64,000 nucleotides of DNA from Pseudomonas poae (lineage in GTDB: Bacteria; Pseudomonadota; Gammaproteobacteria; Pseudomonadales; Pseudomonadaceae). Positions 25,654 through 34,896 of the stretch are shown piece by piece. The first letter of the stretch is position 1; each line of letters begins with the position of its first letter. The stretch spans positions 1 to 64,000 of the forward strand of contig NZ_JYLI01000016.1 in assembly GCF_001439785.1 (NCBI RefSeq). Direction: 5' to 3'. Both the position numbers and the translations under genes were made by a program. The notes under the pieces are model-generated. The model was given only the letters and a program-made list of their open reading frames with translations. It searched no databases and was not told the DNA's origin.

Positions 25654-25774
25654 TTTGATCTCCATTGGCTCCGTGGTCTTGCAGCAGGCCTGGTTAAGCT
25701 ATTCGATCCCACCCCATCCTGCTATGATTCGCGCGCCCTTTTTGCGGGTAATCCCGACTAAAGCACTAGGTCTT

Positions 25775-25799
25775 ATAGTTGACTTAAATACTCGGGAAT
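25775..25799 (+). promoter_or_regulatory. Type 1 IscR-binding site overlapping the isc promoter
   Basis: ATAGTTGACTTAAATACTCGGGAAT matches the type 1 IscR box well in its first half, and the TTGACT within it serves as a -35. It lies 42 bp before iscR, as expected for feedback repression by [2Fe-2S]-IscR. (The site is 25 bp; key positions are ATAGTTGACT and the following A/T-rich centre.). Confidence 0.75.
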
Positions 25800-25840
25800 C
25801 GCATACTTGCTCCCATTCTGAAACACCTTGGTACTTGTCC

Positions 25841-26332
25841 ATGAGACTGACTACGAAAGGCCGATACGCGGTGACCGCCATGCTTGACCTGGCCTTGCAC
25901 GCGCAAACTGGCCCGGTGTCCCTGGCCGATATTTCCGAGCGCCAAGGCATTTCACTGTCTTACCTCGAGCAGCTGTTCGCCAAATTGCGCCGCAGCAATC
26001 TGGTCTCCAGCGTTCGCGGGCCAGGGGGCGGCTATCAGTTGTCCCGCGAGATGCAGGGTATCCAGGTGGCCCAGGTGATCGACGCGGTCAACGAATCCGT
26101 CGATGCCACCAAATGCCAGGGCCTGGGTGATTGCCACGCCGGCGACACCTGCCTGACTCACCACCTGTGGTGTGACTTGAGCCTGCAGATCCATGAGTTT
26201 TTGAGTGGTATCAGCTTGGCTGATCTTGTGACTCGCCGTGAGGTGCAAGAAGTAGCCCAGCGTCAGGACCAGCGCCGTTGCAACACCAAGGCGCCGCGTC
26301 TGGACAAGATTGAAGCGTCCGCCGTCGAGTGA
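25841..26332 (+). CDS. iscR: Fe-S cluster assembly regulator IscR
   Basis: A 163-residue Rrf2-family winged-helix repressor. The DNA-binding part is in residues 1-70 (MRLTTKGRYAVTAMLDLALH). The cluster ligands are C92, C98 and C104 in KCQGLGDCHAGDTC. With a bound cluster it represses its own operon. The ATG at 25841 is the family start; the open frame extends upstream without meaning. It is the first gene of the isc operon. Confidence 0.97.
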   Translation: MRLTTKGRYAVTAMLDLALHAQTGPVSLADISERQGISLSYLEQLFAKLRRSNLVSSVRGPGGGYQLSREMQGIQVAQVIDAVNESVDATKCQGLGDCHAGDTCLTHHLWCDLSLQIHEFLSGISLADLVTRREVQEVAQRQDQRRCNTKAPRLDKIEASAVE

Positions 26333-26381
26333 CAGCCGAAGAGCTAACGGCACGCCAGCCAGCCTGATTAGGAGAAAGTCC

Positions 26382-27596
26382 ATGAAATTGCCAATTTACC
26401 TTGATTACTCAGCGACCACCCCGGTTGACCCGCGTGTTGCGCAAAAGATGAGTGAATGCCTGCTGGTTGACGGAAACTTCGGCAACCCGGCCTCCCGCTC
26501 CCACGTATTCGGCTGGAAAGCCGAGGAAGCGGTCGAGAGCGCGCGTCGTCAGGTCGCCGACCTGGTTGGCGCAGATCCGCGTGAGATCGTCTGGACCTCC
26601 GGTGCCACCGAGTCCGACAACCTGGCGATCAAGGGCGCGGCGCATTTCTACGCGACCAAGGGCAAGCACCTGATCACCACCAAAATTGAGCACAAGGCTG
26701 TCCTCGACACCATGCGCCAGCTGGAGCGTGAAGGTTTCGAGGTGACTTACCTTGAGCCAACCACCGACGGTATCGTCACTCCGGCCATGATCGAAGCCGC
26801 GCTGCGTGAAGACACCATTCTGGTTTCCGTGATCCACGTGAACAACGAAATCGGCACCATCAACGACATCGCCGCCATCGGCGAGCTGACGCGCTCCAAG
26901 GGTGTGTTGCTGCACGTCGACGCTGCTCAGTCCACCGGCAAGGTCGATATCGACCTGTCCAAGCTGAAAGTCGACCTGATGTCGTTCTCGGCCCACAAGA
27001 CATACGGCCCTAAAGGCATCGGCGCTCTCTACGTAAGCCGCAAGCCTCGCGTGCGTATCGAAGCGGGCATGCACGGTGGCGGTCACGAGCGCGGCATGCG
27101 CTCGGGCACGTTGGCCACTCACCAGATCGTTGGCATGGGTGAGGCCTTCCGCGTAGCCAAGGAAGACATGGCTGCCGAAAACATTCGTATCAAGGCCCTC
27201 AGTGATCGCTTCTACAAGCAGGTCGAGAACCTTGAAGAGCTGTACGTCAACGGCAGCATGACCGCCCGCGTACCGCACAACCTAAACCTGAGCTTCAACT
27301 ACGTCGAAGGCGAGTCGCTGATCATGGCGCTCAAGGACCTGGCGGTTTCGTCCGGTTCGGCTTGCACCTCGGCCTCCCTTGAGCCTTCGTACGTACTGCG
27401 CGCCCTGGGCCGCAACGACGAACTGGCACACAGCTCGATCCGCTTCACCTTCGGCCGCTTCACCACCGAAGAGCAGGTCGACTACGCCGCGCAGAAAGTC
27501 TGCGAAGCGGTCAACAAGCTGCGCGTTCTGTCGCCGCTGTGGGACATGTTCAAAGACGGTGTCGACATCTCCAAGATCGAGTGGGCGGCACACTAA
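26382..27596 (+). CDS. iscS: Cysteine desulfurase IscS
   Basis: A 404-residue PLP enzyme taking sulfur from cysteine for IscU and tRNA thiolation. It starts MKLPIYLDYSATTPVDPRVA after AGGAGAAAG. The PLP lysine is in SFSAHKTYGPKG, and the persulfide cysteine is C328 in SSGSACTSASLEPS. Full length. Confidence 0.98.
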   Translation: MKLPIYLDYSATTPVDPRVAQKMSECLLVDGNFGNPASRSHVFGWKAEEAVESARRQVADLVGADPREIVWTSGATESDNLAIKGAAHFYATKGKHLITTKIEHKAVLDTMRQLEREGFEVTYLEPTTDGIVTPAMIEAALREDTILVSVIHVNNEIGTINDIAAIGELTRSKGVLLHVDAAQSTGKVDIDLSKLKVDLMSFSAHKTYGPKGIGALYVSRKPRVRIEAGMHGGGHERGMRSGTLATHQIVGMGEAFRVAKEDMAAENIRIKALSDRFYKQVENLEELYVNGSMTARVPHNLNLSFNYVEGESLIMALKDLAVSSGSACTSASLEPSYVLRALGRNDELAHSSIRFTFGRFTTEEQVDYAAQKVCEAVNKLRVLSPLWDMFKDGVDISKIEWAAH

Positions 27597-27697
27597 ATTA
27601 TAGAAGCCGCCACCCAAGGCTCTGTAGGAACGTGGCGGAAACCGCAGACGTGACTACAGGGTTCCAGAGCGGCCCTGATGAGTGAGGATTCAGTACC

Positions 27698-28084
27698 ATG
27701 GCTTACAGCGAAAAGGTCATCGACCACTACGAAAACCCGCGCAACGTCGGCAAGATGAACGCGGAAGACCCTGATGTCGGCACCGGCATGGTCGGCGCTC
27801 CGGCGTGCGGCGATGTAATGCGCCTGCAGATCAAGGTCAATGATGCTGGCGTTATCGAAGACGCCAAATTCAAGACTTATGGCTGCGGTTCGGCCATCGC
27901 CTCCAGCTCGCTGGCGACCGAATGGATGAAAGGCAAGACCCTGGATGAGGCTGTCACCATCAGCAACACCCAGCTGGCCGAAGAACTGGCATTGCCGCCA
28001 GTGAAAATCCACTGCTCCGTACTCGCTGAAGACGCCATCAAGGCCGCCGTTCGCGACTACAAGCAGAAGAAAGGCTTGATTTAA
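27698..28084 (+). CDS. iscU: Fe-S cluster scaffold IscU
   Basis: A 128-residue scaffold on which [2Fe-2S] clusters are built. Cluster ligands are C37, C63 and C106. The HscA recognition motif LPPVK is at residues 99-103. Operon order is normal. Confidence 0.98.
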   Translation: MAYSEKVIDHYENPRNVGKMNAEDPDVGTGMVGAPACGDVMRLQIKVNDAGVIEDAKFKTYGCGSAIASSSLATEWMKGKTLDEAVTISNTQLAEELALPPVKIHCSVLAEDAIKAAVRDYKQKKGLI

Positions 28085-28112
28085 GCATTTGGTGACGAGT
28101 AAGGAGTCAACG

Positions 28113-28436
28113 ATGGCTATCAGCATGACAGAAGCGGCTGCTCAGCACATACGCCGCTCCCTGAATGGGCGCGGTAAAGGTGAGGGGATTCGTCTGGGTG
28201 TTCGCACCACGGGCTGTTCCGGCCTTGCCTACGTGCTGGAGTTTGTCGACGAGGTGGTTGCGGAAGATCAGGTGTTCGAAAGTCACGGCGAGAAAGTGAT
28301 CATCGACCCCAAGAGCCTGACCTACCTGGACGGCACCGAACTCGATTTCGTCAAGGAAGGGTTGAACGAAGGCTTCAAGTTCAACAACCCCAACGTACGC
28401 GGTGAGTGTGGCTGCGGCGAAAGCTTCAACATCTGA
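28113..28436 (+). CDS. iscA: Fe-S assembly protein IscA
   Basis: A 107-residue A-type carrier. The conserved cysteines are C35, C99 and C101 (GECGCGESF). ATG 28113 follows AAGGAG; the in-frame extension upstream to 28089 is not needed. Confidence 0.97.
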   Translation: MAISMTEAAAQHIRRSLNGRGKGEGIRLGVRTTGCSGLAYVLEFVDEVVAEDQVFESHGEKVIIDPKSLTYLDGTELDFVKEGLNEGFKFNNPNVRGECGCGESFNI

Positions 28437-28444
28437 GGCTACTT

Positions 28445-28966
28445 GTGGGTACTCCTTGTCATTTCGCTTTATTCGAGCTGCAGCCGAGCTTTCGGCTGAA
28501 CCTTGAGCAGCTTGCCACGCGCTACCGAGAATTGGCGCGTGGAGTGCACCCGGACCGCTTTGCTGACGCTTCCGAGCGCGAGCAACGCCAGGCGCTGGAG
28601 CAATCGGCCAGCCTCAACGAAGCCTATCAGACGCTCAAGAGCCCTGCGAAACGCGCGCGTTACCTGCTTGCGATGAACGGTGGCGAGCTGCCCCTTGAAG
28701 TTACGGTGCACGACCCGGACTTTCTGATGCAGCAGATGCAGTGGCGCGAAGAGCTAGAAGACTTGCAGGACGAAGCCGATGTGGCGGGTGTCGCGGTCTT
28801 CAAGCGTCGGCTGAAGGCGGCCCAGGAAGAACTCAACGAAAGCTTCGCAGCCTGTTGGAATGATGCAGCGCAACGTGAGCAGGCCGAACGCCTGATGCGA
28901 CGCATGCAGTTCCTCGACAAGCTCACCTACGAAGTGCGCAAGCTTGAAGAGCGCCTCGACGATTAA
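28445..28966 (+). CDS. hscB: Fe-S co-chaperone HscB
   Basis: A 173-residue J-domain protein that delivers IscU to HscA. It starts at GTG 28445 (VGTPCHFALFELQPSFRL) with GAGG upstream. The J-domain HPD motif is in ARGVHPDRFADAS. The C-terminal helical bundle binds IscU. Confidence 0.95.
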   Translation: MGTPCHFALFELQPSFRLNLEQLATRYRELARGVHPDRFADASEREQRQALEQSASLNEAYQTLKSPAKRARYLLAMNGGELPLEVTVHDPDFLMQQMQWREELEDLQDEADVAGVAVFKRRLKAAQEELNESFAACWNDAAQREQAERLMRRMQFLDKLTYEVRKLEERLDD

Positions 28967-29019
28967 CCCAGTGTGCTGCCCGTGATGCACGCCTGATAGA
29001 CAGATAAGACCTGATTACC

Positions 29020-30882
29020 ATGGCTCTACTGCAAATCGCCGAACCCGGCCAAAGCCCTCAACCGCACCAGCGTCGCCTGGCGGTCGGGATTGACCTGGGC
29101 ACCACCAATTCTTTGGTCGCCGCCCTGCGCAGCGGTCTGTCCGAGCCGTTGCCCGACGCTGATGGCAAAGTGATCCTGCCGTCCGCTGTGCGCTACCACG
29201 CGGACCGCATCGAAGTGGGCGAGTCGGCCAAGCTGGCAGCCTCCACCGATCCCTTGAATACCGTGCTGTCAGTCAAGCGCCTGATGGGTCGTGGCCTGTC
29301 CGACGTCAAGCAATTGGGCGAGCAACTGCCGTACCGCTTTGTCGGTGGCGAATCCCATATGCCGTTCATCGACACCGTACAGGGTCCGAAAAGCCCGGTG
29401 GAAGTGTCCGCCGATATTCTCAAGGTGCTGCGCCAGCGCGCGGAAACCACCTTGGGCGGCGAACTGGTCGGCGCGGTAATTACCGTGCCGGCTTATTTCG
29501 ATGACGCTCAGCGCCAGGCCACTAAGGACGCGGCGAAACTCGCCGGCCTCAACGTGCTGCGCCTGCTCAACGAACCGACCGCAGCCGCCGTGGCGTATGG
29601 TCTCGACCAGCATGCTGAAGGTCTGGTCGCTATCTACGATCTGGGCGGCGGCACCTTCGATATCTCGATTCTGCGCCTGACCGGCGGTGTGTTTGAAGTA
29701 CTCGCCACCGGTGGCGACAGTGCCCTGGGCGGCGATGACTTCGATCACGCCATCGCGGGCTGGATCATCACCAGCGCCGGCTTGTCCGCCGACCTGGACC
29801 CAGGCGCGCAGCGTCATCTGCTGCAAACTGCGTGCGCGGCCAAGGAAGCGCTGACGGAGGCTGCTTCTGTTGAAGTGTCCTACGGTAGCTGGTCGGCCCA
29901 ACTGACCCGCGAAGCCTTCGACGCGCTGATCGAGCCGATGGTCGCGCGTAGCCTCAAGGCCTGCCGCCGCGCGGTACGCGATTCCGGCATCGAGCTGGAA
30001 GAAGTCGTCGCGGTGGTCATGGTGGGTGGCTCAACTCGCGTACCTCGTGTGCGTGATGCAGTGGCCGAGGCATTTGGCCGGCAGCCCCTCACCGAAATCG
30101 ACCCGGATCAAGTGGTCGCCATTGGCGCCGCCATCCAGGCCGACACTCTGGCTGGCAACAAGCGCGAGGGCGGCGAACTGCTGCTTCTGGACGTGATTCC
30201 ATTGTCCCTGGGGCTGGAAACCATGGGCGGTCTGATGGAGAAGGTGATTCCGCGCAACACCACCATCCCCGTTGCCCGCGCCCAGGACTTCACCACATAC
30301 AAAGATGGTCAGACGGCCATGATGATCCATGTGCTGCAAGGTGAGCGCGAGCTGATCAGTGACTGCCGCTCCCTGGCGCGCTTCGAGTTGCGCGGCATTC
30401 CAGCAATGGTCGCCGGCGCAGCGAAGATTCGCGTGACCTTCCAGGTCGATGCCGATGGTTTGCTCAGCGTGGCTGCGCGTGAACTCGGCTCGGGCGTTGA
30501 AGCCAGCATCCAGGTCAAGCCGTCCTACGGCCTCACCGACGGCGAAATTGCCAAGATGCTCAAGGACTCGTTCCAATATGCCGGTGACGACAAGGTCGCC
30601 CGCGTGTTGCGTGAGCAGCAAGTCGACGCTCAGCGCCTGCTCGAAGCGGTGCAGGGCGCCCTTGAGGCCGACGGCGAACGCCTGCTGGACGCCGAAGAGC
30701 GCATGGTCATTGATCTGCAGATGCAGGAACTGGCCGAACTGATGAAAGGCACCGATGGTTATGCCATCGAGCAGCAGACCAAGCGTCTGTCGCAAGTGAC
30801 CGATGCCTTTGCCGCCCGTCGCATGGACCAGTCGGTAAAAGCCGCCCTGGCGGGCCGCAACCTGAATGAAATCGAGGAATAA
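29020..30882 (+). CDS. hscA: Fe-S chaperone HscA (Hsp70 family)
   Basis: A 620-residue specialised Hsp70. The ATPase signatures are VGIDLGTTNSLVAAL and IYDLGGGTFDISILRL, with the beta-sandwich peptide-binding domain from about 390. It acts on the LPPVK motif of IscU to release clusters. Confidence 0.98.
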   Translation: MALLQIAEPGQSPQPHQRRLAVGIDLGTTNSLVAALRSGLSEPLPDADGKVILPSAVRYHADRIEVGESAKLAASTDPLNTVLSVKRLMGRGLSDVKQLGEQLPYRFVGGESHMPFIDTVQGPKSPVEVSADILKVLRQRAETTLGGELVGAVITVPAYFDDAQRQATKDAAKLAGLNVLRLLNEPTAAAVAYGLDQHAEGLVAIYDLGGGTFDISILRLTGGVFEVLATGGDSALGGDDFDHAIAGWIITSAGLSADLDPGAQRHLLQTACAAKEALTEAASVEVSYGSWSAQLTREAFDALIEPMVARSLKACRRAVRDSGIELEEVVAVVMVGGSTRVPRVRDAVAEAFGRQPLTEIDPDQVVAIGAAIQADTLAGNKREGGELLLLDVIPLSLGLETMGGLMEKVIPRNTTIPVARAQDFTTYKDGQTAMMIHVLQGERELISDCRSLARFELRGIPAMVAGAAKIRVTFQVDADGLLSVAARELGSGVEASIQVKPSYGLTDGEIAKMLKDSFQYAGDDKVARVLREQQVDAQRLLEAVQGALEADGERLLDAEERMVIDLQMQELAELMKGTDGYAIEQQTKRLSQVTDAFAARRMDQSVKAALAGRNLNEIEE

Positions 30883-30885
30883 TTA

Positions 30886-31227
30886 ATGCCGCAGGTCATT
30901 TTTCTGCCACACGCCGAGCATTGCCCGGACGGTATGGTTGTTGAGGCTGAGACCGGCAAGTCCATCCTCGAGGTTGCCCATGACAACCACATCGAGATCG
31001 AAAGCGCCTGTGGCGGTGTCTGCGCCTGCACGACCTGTCACTGCATCATCCGCGAAGGGTTCAACTCGCTGGAAGAAGCGGACGAGCTGGAAGAGGATTT
31101 CCTCGACCGCGCCTGGGGCCTGGAAGCGCATTCGCGCCTCAGCTGCCAGGCCAAGGTCGGGACTGAGGATATCACTGTCGAAATTCCGAAATATTCCCTC
31201 AACCATGCAGCCGAAGCGCCGCATTGA
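30886..31227 (+). CDS. fdx: ISC-type [2Fe-2S] ferredoxin
   Basis: A 113-residue adrenodoxin-like ferredoxin giving electrons for cluster assembly. Ligands are C42, C48, C51 and C87 (ACGGVCACTTCH...LSCQA). It lies 3 bp after hscA. Confidence 0.97.
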   Translation: MPQVIFLPHAEHCPDGMVVEAETGKSILEVAHDNHIEIESACGGVCACTTCHCIIREGFNSLEEADELEEDFLDRAWGLEAHSRLSCQAKVGTEDITVEIPKYSLNHAAEAPH

Positions 31228-31241
31228 TTCAAGGAAATGTC

Positions 31242-31442
31242 ATGAGCCTGAAATGGGTTGATGTACAAGAAATCGCTATACAGCTTGCTGAGGCCCATCC
31301 AGAGGTCAATCCTCTTACGGTGAACTTCGTCAAGCTGCGCAACCTCGTAATGGAACTGCCGGATTTTGACGACATCCCGGACCGGGGTGGCGAAAAGGTT
31401 CTCGAGGCGATTCAAGGCCTGTGGATCGAAGAAGCAGACTGA
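31242..31442 (+). CDS. iscX: Fe-S assembly protein IscX
   Basis: A 66-residue acidic protein (MSLKWVDVQEIAIQLAEAHP...) that binds IscS and may modulate iron delivery. Last gene of the isc operon. ATG 31242 with AAGGAAATGTC upstream; the frame's earlier ATG at 31224 is less likely. Confidence 0.95.
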   Translation: MSLKWVDVQEIAIQLAEAHPEVNPLTVNFVKLRNLVMELPDFDDIPDRGGEKVLEAIQGLWIEEAD

Positions 31443-31474
31443 GTCGCCTTTTACGCAGTTAGGCAATACCTGAT

Positions 31475-31506
31475 AACCCGCGTATAATTCGCGGGTTTAA
31501 TTTTTC
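31475..31506 (+). terminator. Isc operon terminator with a TATAAT in its loop
   Basis: AACCCGCG and CGCGGGTT arms, loop TATAATT, then TTTAATTTTTC. The loop hexamer TATAAT with a weak TTAGGC 18 nt upstream could be the ndk promoter, so one short segment may end isc and start ndk. Confidence 0.65.
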
Positions 31507-31533
31507 GTAAATTACCGTTTCTGGAGTTACACC

Positions 31534-31959
31534 ATGGCTGTTCAACGTACTTTCTCCATCATCAAGCCTGACGCTGTTGCAAAAAACGTCATCGGCGAGA
31601 TCACCACTCGTTTCGAAAAAGCCGGCCTGAAGGTTGTAGCTTCGAAACTCAAGCAACTGTCCAAGGCTGAAGCTGAAGGCTTCTACGCTGAACACAGCGC
31701 CCGTGGTTTCTTCGGCGACCTGGTTGCCTTCATGATCTCCGGTCCTGTTGTTGTTCAGGTTCTGGAAGGCGAAAACGCCATCGCTCTGAACCGCGAGCTG
31801 ATGGGCGCTACCAACCCTAAAGAAGCTGCTGCCGGCACCATCCGTGCTGATTTCGCTGAGTCCATCGACGCCAACGCCGTACACGGTTCGGACTCCGAAG
31901 CTGCCGCTGCCCGCGAAATTTCGTACTTTTTCGCTGCTACTGAAGTAACCGCTCGCTAA
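31534..31959 (+). CDS. ndk: Nucleoside diphosphate kinase
   Basis: A 141-residue kinase that balances NTP pools. The phosphorylated histidine is H117 in NAVHGSDSEAAA; the N-terminal RTFSIIKPDAV is typical. Full length. Confidence 0.98.
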   Translation: MAVQRTFSIIKPDAVAKNVIGEITTRFEKAGLKVVASKLKQLSKAEAEGFYAEHSARGFFGDLVAFMISGPVVVQVLEGENAIALNRELMGATNPKEAAAGTIRADFAESIDANAVHGSDSEAAAAREISYFFAATEVTAR

Positions 31960-31988
31960 GCATCGGCTTAAAGAGTGAGGGTGAATCC

Positions 31989-33137
31989 ATGACGACATCG
32001 ACTGTTAAAACCAACCTGCTGGGTCTGACTCAGCCGGAAATGGAGAAATTCTTCGACTCAATCGGGGAGAAGCGCTTCCGTGCCGGTCAGGTAATGAAAT
32101 GGATTCACCACTTTGGCGTCGATGATTTCGACGCCATGACGAACGTCAGCAAGGCCCTGCGCGACAAGCTCAAGGCCATTGCCGAGGTTCGTGGTCCGGA
32201 AGTGGTCAGCGAGGACATCTCCAGCGACGGCACCCGCAAGTGGGTCGTGCGCGTGGCGTCCGGCAGCTGCGTCGAGACCGTTTACATCCCCCAGGGCAAA
32301 CGCGGCACCTTGTGCGTTTCGTCCCAGGCAGGCTGTGCCCTGGACTGCAGTTTCTGCTCCACCGGCAAGCAAGGCTTCAACAGCAACCTCACCGCCGCCG
32401 AAGTCATCGGCCAAGTGTGGATTGCCAACAAATCCTTTGGCAGCGTCCCGGCAACCGTCGACCGTGCCATCACCAACGTGGTGATGATGGGCATGGGTGA
32501 GCCGCTGCTGAACTTCGACAACGTGATTGCGGCCATGCACCTGATGATGGACGACCTGGGCTACGGCATCTCCAAGCGCCGTGTGACCCTGTCGACCTCC
32601 GGCGTGGTACCGATGATCGATGAGCTGGCCAAGCACATCGACGTCTCCCTGGCGTTGTCGCTGCACGCACCCAATGACGCATTGCGTAACCAATTGGTGC
32701 CGATCAACAAGAAGTATCCGCTTAAGATGCTGCTCGAATCTTGCCAGCGTTACATGGCGACCCTGGGCGAGAAGCGCGTGCTGACCATTGAGTACACCAT
32801 GCTCAAGGACATCAACGACAAGGTCGAACACGCTGTCGAGATGATCGAGTTGCTCAAGAACACACCGTGCAAGATCAACCTGATCCCGTTCAACCCGTTT
32901 CCACATTCTGGCTACGAGCGGCCGAGCAACAACGCCATCCGCCGTTTCCAGGATCAACTGCACCAGGCCGGCTACAACGTCACCGTGCGCACCACGCGCG
33001 GCGAAGACATCGATGCCGCCTGTGGCCAATTGGTAGGGCAGGTGATGGACCGCACCCGCCGCAGCGAACGTTATATCGCCGTGCGTGAATTGAATGCCGC
33101 CGACGATCTGCCGCAAATCGCTGTGAATCGAATCTGA
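31989..33137 (+). CDS. rlmN: Dual-specificity 23S rRNA/tRNA m2A methyltransferase RlmN
   Basis: A 382-residue radical-SAM enzyme methylating A2503 of 23S rRNA and A37 of some tRNAs. The [4Fe-4S] CxxxCxxC motif is C116-C120-C123. The family N-terminal RNA-binding domain and LIPFNPFPHSGYERPS are present. Confidence 0.97.
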   Translation: MTTSTVKTNLLGLTQPEMEKFFDSIGEKRFRAGQVMKWIHHFGVDDFDAMTNVSKALRDKLKAIAEVRGPEVVSEDISSDGTRKWVVRVASGSCVETVYIPQGKRGTLCVSSQAGCALDCSFCSTGKQGFNSNLTAAEVIGQVWIANKSFGSVPATVDRAITNVVMMGMGEPLLNFDNVIAAMHLMMDDLGYGISKRRVTLSTSGVVPMIDELAKHIDVSLALSLHAPNDALRNQLVPINKKYPLKMLLESCQRYMATLGEKRVLTIEYTMLKDINDKVEHAVEMIELLKNTPCKINLIPFNPFPHSGYERPSNNAIRRFQDQLHQAGYNVTVRTTRGEDIDAACGQLVGQVMDRTRRSERYIAVRELNAADDLPQIAVNRI

Positions 33138-33149
33138 GAGAGGATCTCT

Positions 33150-33908
33150 ATGCCCTTGCGCCTTGCGCTGCTGTTACTGGTTACCGGTCTTGCGGCCGGT
33201 TGTGTTTCATCGGGCCATGACAGCCCTTTGCAAACCGACAAAGGCCGTGACGAGGCGCGAGTGGCGTATGTGCAGTTGGGCCTGGGTTACCTGCAGCAAG
33301 GCATGAGCGAGCAGGCCAAGGTGCCGTTGAAAAAGGCGCTCGAGCTGGACGGCGACGCCGCCGACGCCAATGCAGCGCTGGCATTGGTGTTCAAGGCCCA
33401 GGCCGAGCCTGAACTGGCCGACCGGTATTTCACCAAGGCGCTGTCCGCGCGGCCTGCCGATTCTCGGCTGCTGAACAACTACGGCAGCTTCCTGTTCGAG
33501 CAGAAACGCTATGCGCAAGCCGCCCGTTATTTCCAGCAGGCCAGCACCGATACGTTGTATCCCGAGCGTTCACGGGTATTCGAAAACCTTGGGGTGACGT
33601 CGATGCGCCTCGGCCAGCGGGATTTAGCGCGTCAGCAGCTGGAAAAAGCCCTGCACCTGAACGGTCACCAGCCTCGCGCCTTGCTCGAAATGGCTGAGTT
33701 GTCCTACGAAGACAGGCATTATGTGCCGGCACGTGACTATTACGAGCGTTTTAGCCTGCTCAGCGGGCAAAATGCACGTAGTCTATTGCTCGGTGTGCGC
33801 CTGGCGACGGTTCATGAAGAACGCGACACGGCCGCACGTTTTGGCCAGCAACTCGAACGACTCTATCCCGGTACGCCGGAATATCAGCAATACCTGTCGG
33901 AGCAATGA
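33150..33908 (+). CDS. pilW: Type IV pilus biogenesis lipoprotein PilF/PilW
   Basis: A 252-residue lipoprotein with lipobox LAAGC (signal MPLRLALLLLVTGLAAGC) and about six TPR repeats. It is the pilotin that localises and assembles the PilQ secretin. The gene order rlmN-pilW-rodZ-ispG is the normal one. The stop overlaps the next start. Also called pilF in Pseudomonas. Confidence 0.93.
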   Translation: MPLRLALLLLVTGLAAGCVSSGHDSPLQTDKGRDEARVAYVQLGLGYLQQGMSEQAKVPLKKALELDGDAADANAALALVFKAQAEPELADRYFTKALSARPADSRLLNNYGSFLFEQKRYAQAARYFQQASTDTLYPERSRVFENLGVTSMRLGQRDLARQQLEKALHLNGHQPRALLEMAELSYEDRHYVPARDYYERFSLLSGQNARSLLLGVRLATVHEERDTAARFGQQLERLYPGTPEYQQYLSEQ

Positions 33909-34894
33909 TGAAAGCGGCGCACCCGGAAGTTGTAGCAGCTAATCGCGTAAACCCAGGCGACACCTTGCGTCAGGCCCGCGAAAGCAATGGTTGGTCGCTG
34001 GCGGAAGTGGCCCTCAAGCTCAATTTGACGGCCACGTCCCTGGGCAACCTCGAGGCCGGCGCGTTTGACAAGCTGCCGGGGCACACTTTTGCCCGTGGTT
34101 ATATCCGTGCTTATGCCAAGTTGCTCGGCATCGATCAAACCGTGCTGGTTCAGCAGTTCGATCAGTTCACCGGCACCGACTCCCAAGGCAGCAATGTCCA
34201 TGGCCTTGGCCGTATCGAAGAGCCCACTCGGGTCTCACACACGATTTTGCGGATTGTCAGCCTGCTGCTGCTGATCGCGGTGATTGGCGGTGGTTTTGTC
34301 TGGTGGCAGGACCAGGCGGCCCAGCGCACCAAGGACATGACCAGCAACGCCATGGAGCACGTCGAAGTCGAAAGCGCCGACGGCACCACCCAGATTCATC
34401 CGCTGGATGAGCCGGAAGACCAGGCCGTTGTGCAAAGCCAGGCCGCGCCTGAAACGCCGCCTGCCACCGAGCAGCCAGCGCCGGAAACTGCTCCGGCCGC
34501 AACCGCTTCAGTGCCAGCGCCGACCACTCCTGCTGCGCCTGTGGCCCAGGCTCATACGCCGGCCGCTCCCGTCCAGGCACCGGCGACCACCGCTCCTGTT
34601 GCTCCGGCGGCTCCCGCGATTTCGGCACCTACAGCCCCCGCCTTGATCGCCGGTGACGGGCGCGTACAAGTTACCTTCATCGCCGACTGCTGGACGCAAG
34701 TCACCGATGGCAACGGCAAAGTGCTGTTCAGCGGCCTCAAGCGCAAGGGCGACACGCTTGACCAGGGCGGCAAGCCTCCTCTGACGCTGCGTCTGGGCTA
34801 TGCCCGTGGCGCGCAAGTGGTCTACAACGGCCAGCCTGTGGACGTGGCGCCGTTCACCAGTGGCGAGACCGCTCGCCTCAAGTTGGGACAATAG
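33905..34894 (+). CDS. rodZ: RodZ-like helix-turn-helix membrane protein
   Basis: A 329-residue cell-shape protein. A cytoplasmic Cro/C1-type HTH is in residues 18-80 (DTLRQARESNGWSLAEVALK) and a membrane helix at about 113-135 (ILRIVSLLLLIAVIGGGFVW). An Ala/Pro-rich periplasmic linker follows, then a C-terminal DUF4115 domain (VTFIADCWTQVTDGNGKVLF). It links MreB to the elongation machinery. Confidence 0.9.
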   Translation: MMKAAHPEVVAANRVNPGDTLRQARESNGWSLAEVALKLNLTATSLGNLEAGAFDKLPGHTFARGYIRAYAKLLGIDQTVLVQQFDQFTGTDSQGSNVHGLGRIEEPTRVSHTILRIVSLLLLIAVIGGGFVWWQDQAAQRTKDMTSNAMEHVEVESADGTTQIHPLDEPEDQAVVQSQAAPETPPATEQPAPETAPAATASVPAPTTPAAPVAQAHTPAAPVQAPATTAPVAPAAPAISAPTAPALIAGDGRVQVTFIADCWTQVTDGNGKVLFSGLKRKGDTLDQGGKPPLTLRLGYARGAQVVYNGQPVDVAPFTSGETARLKLGQ

Positions 34895-34896
34895 TC

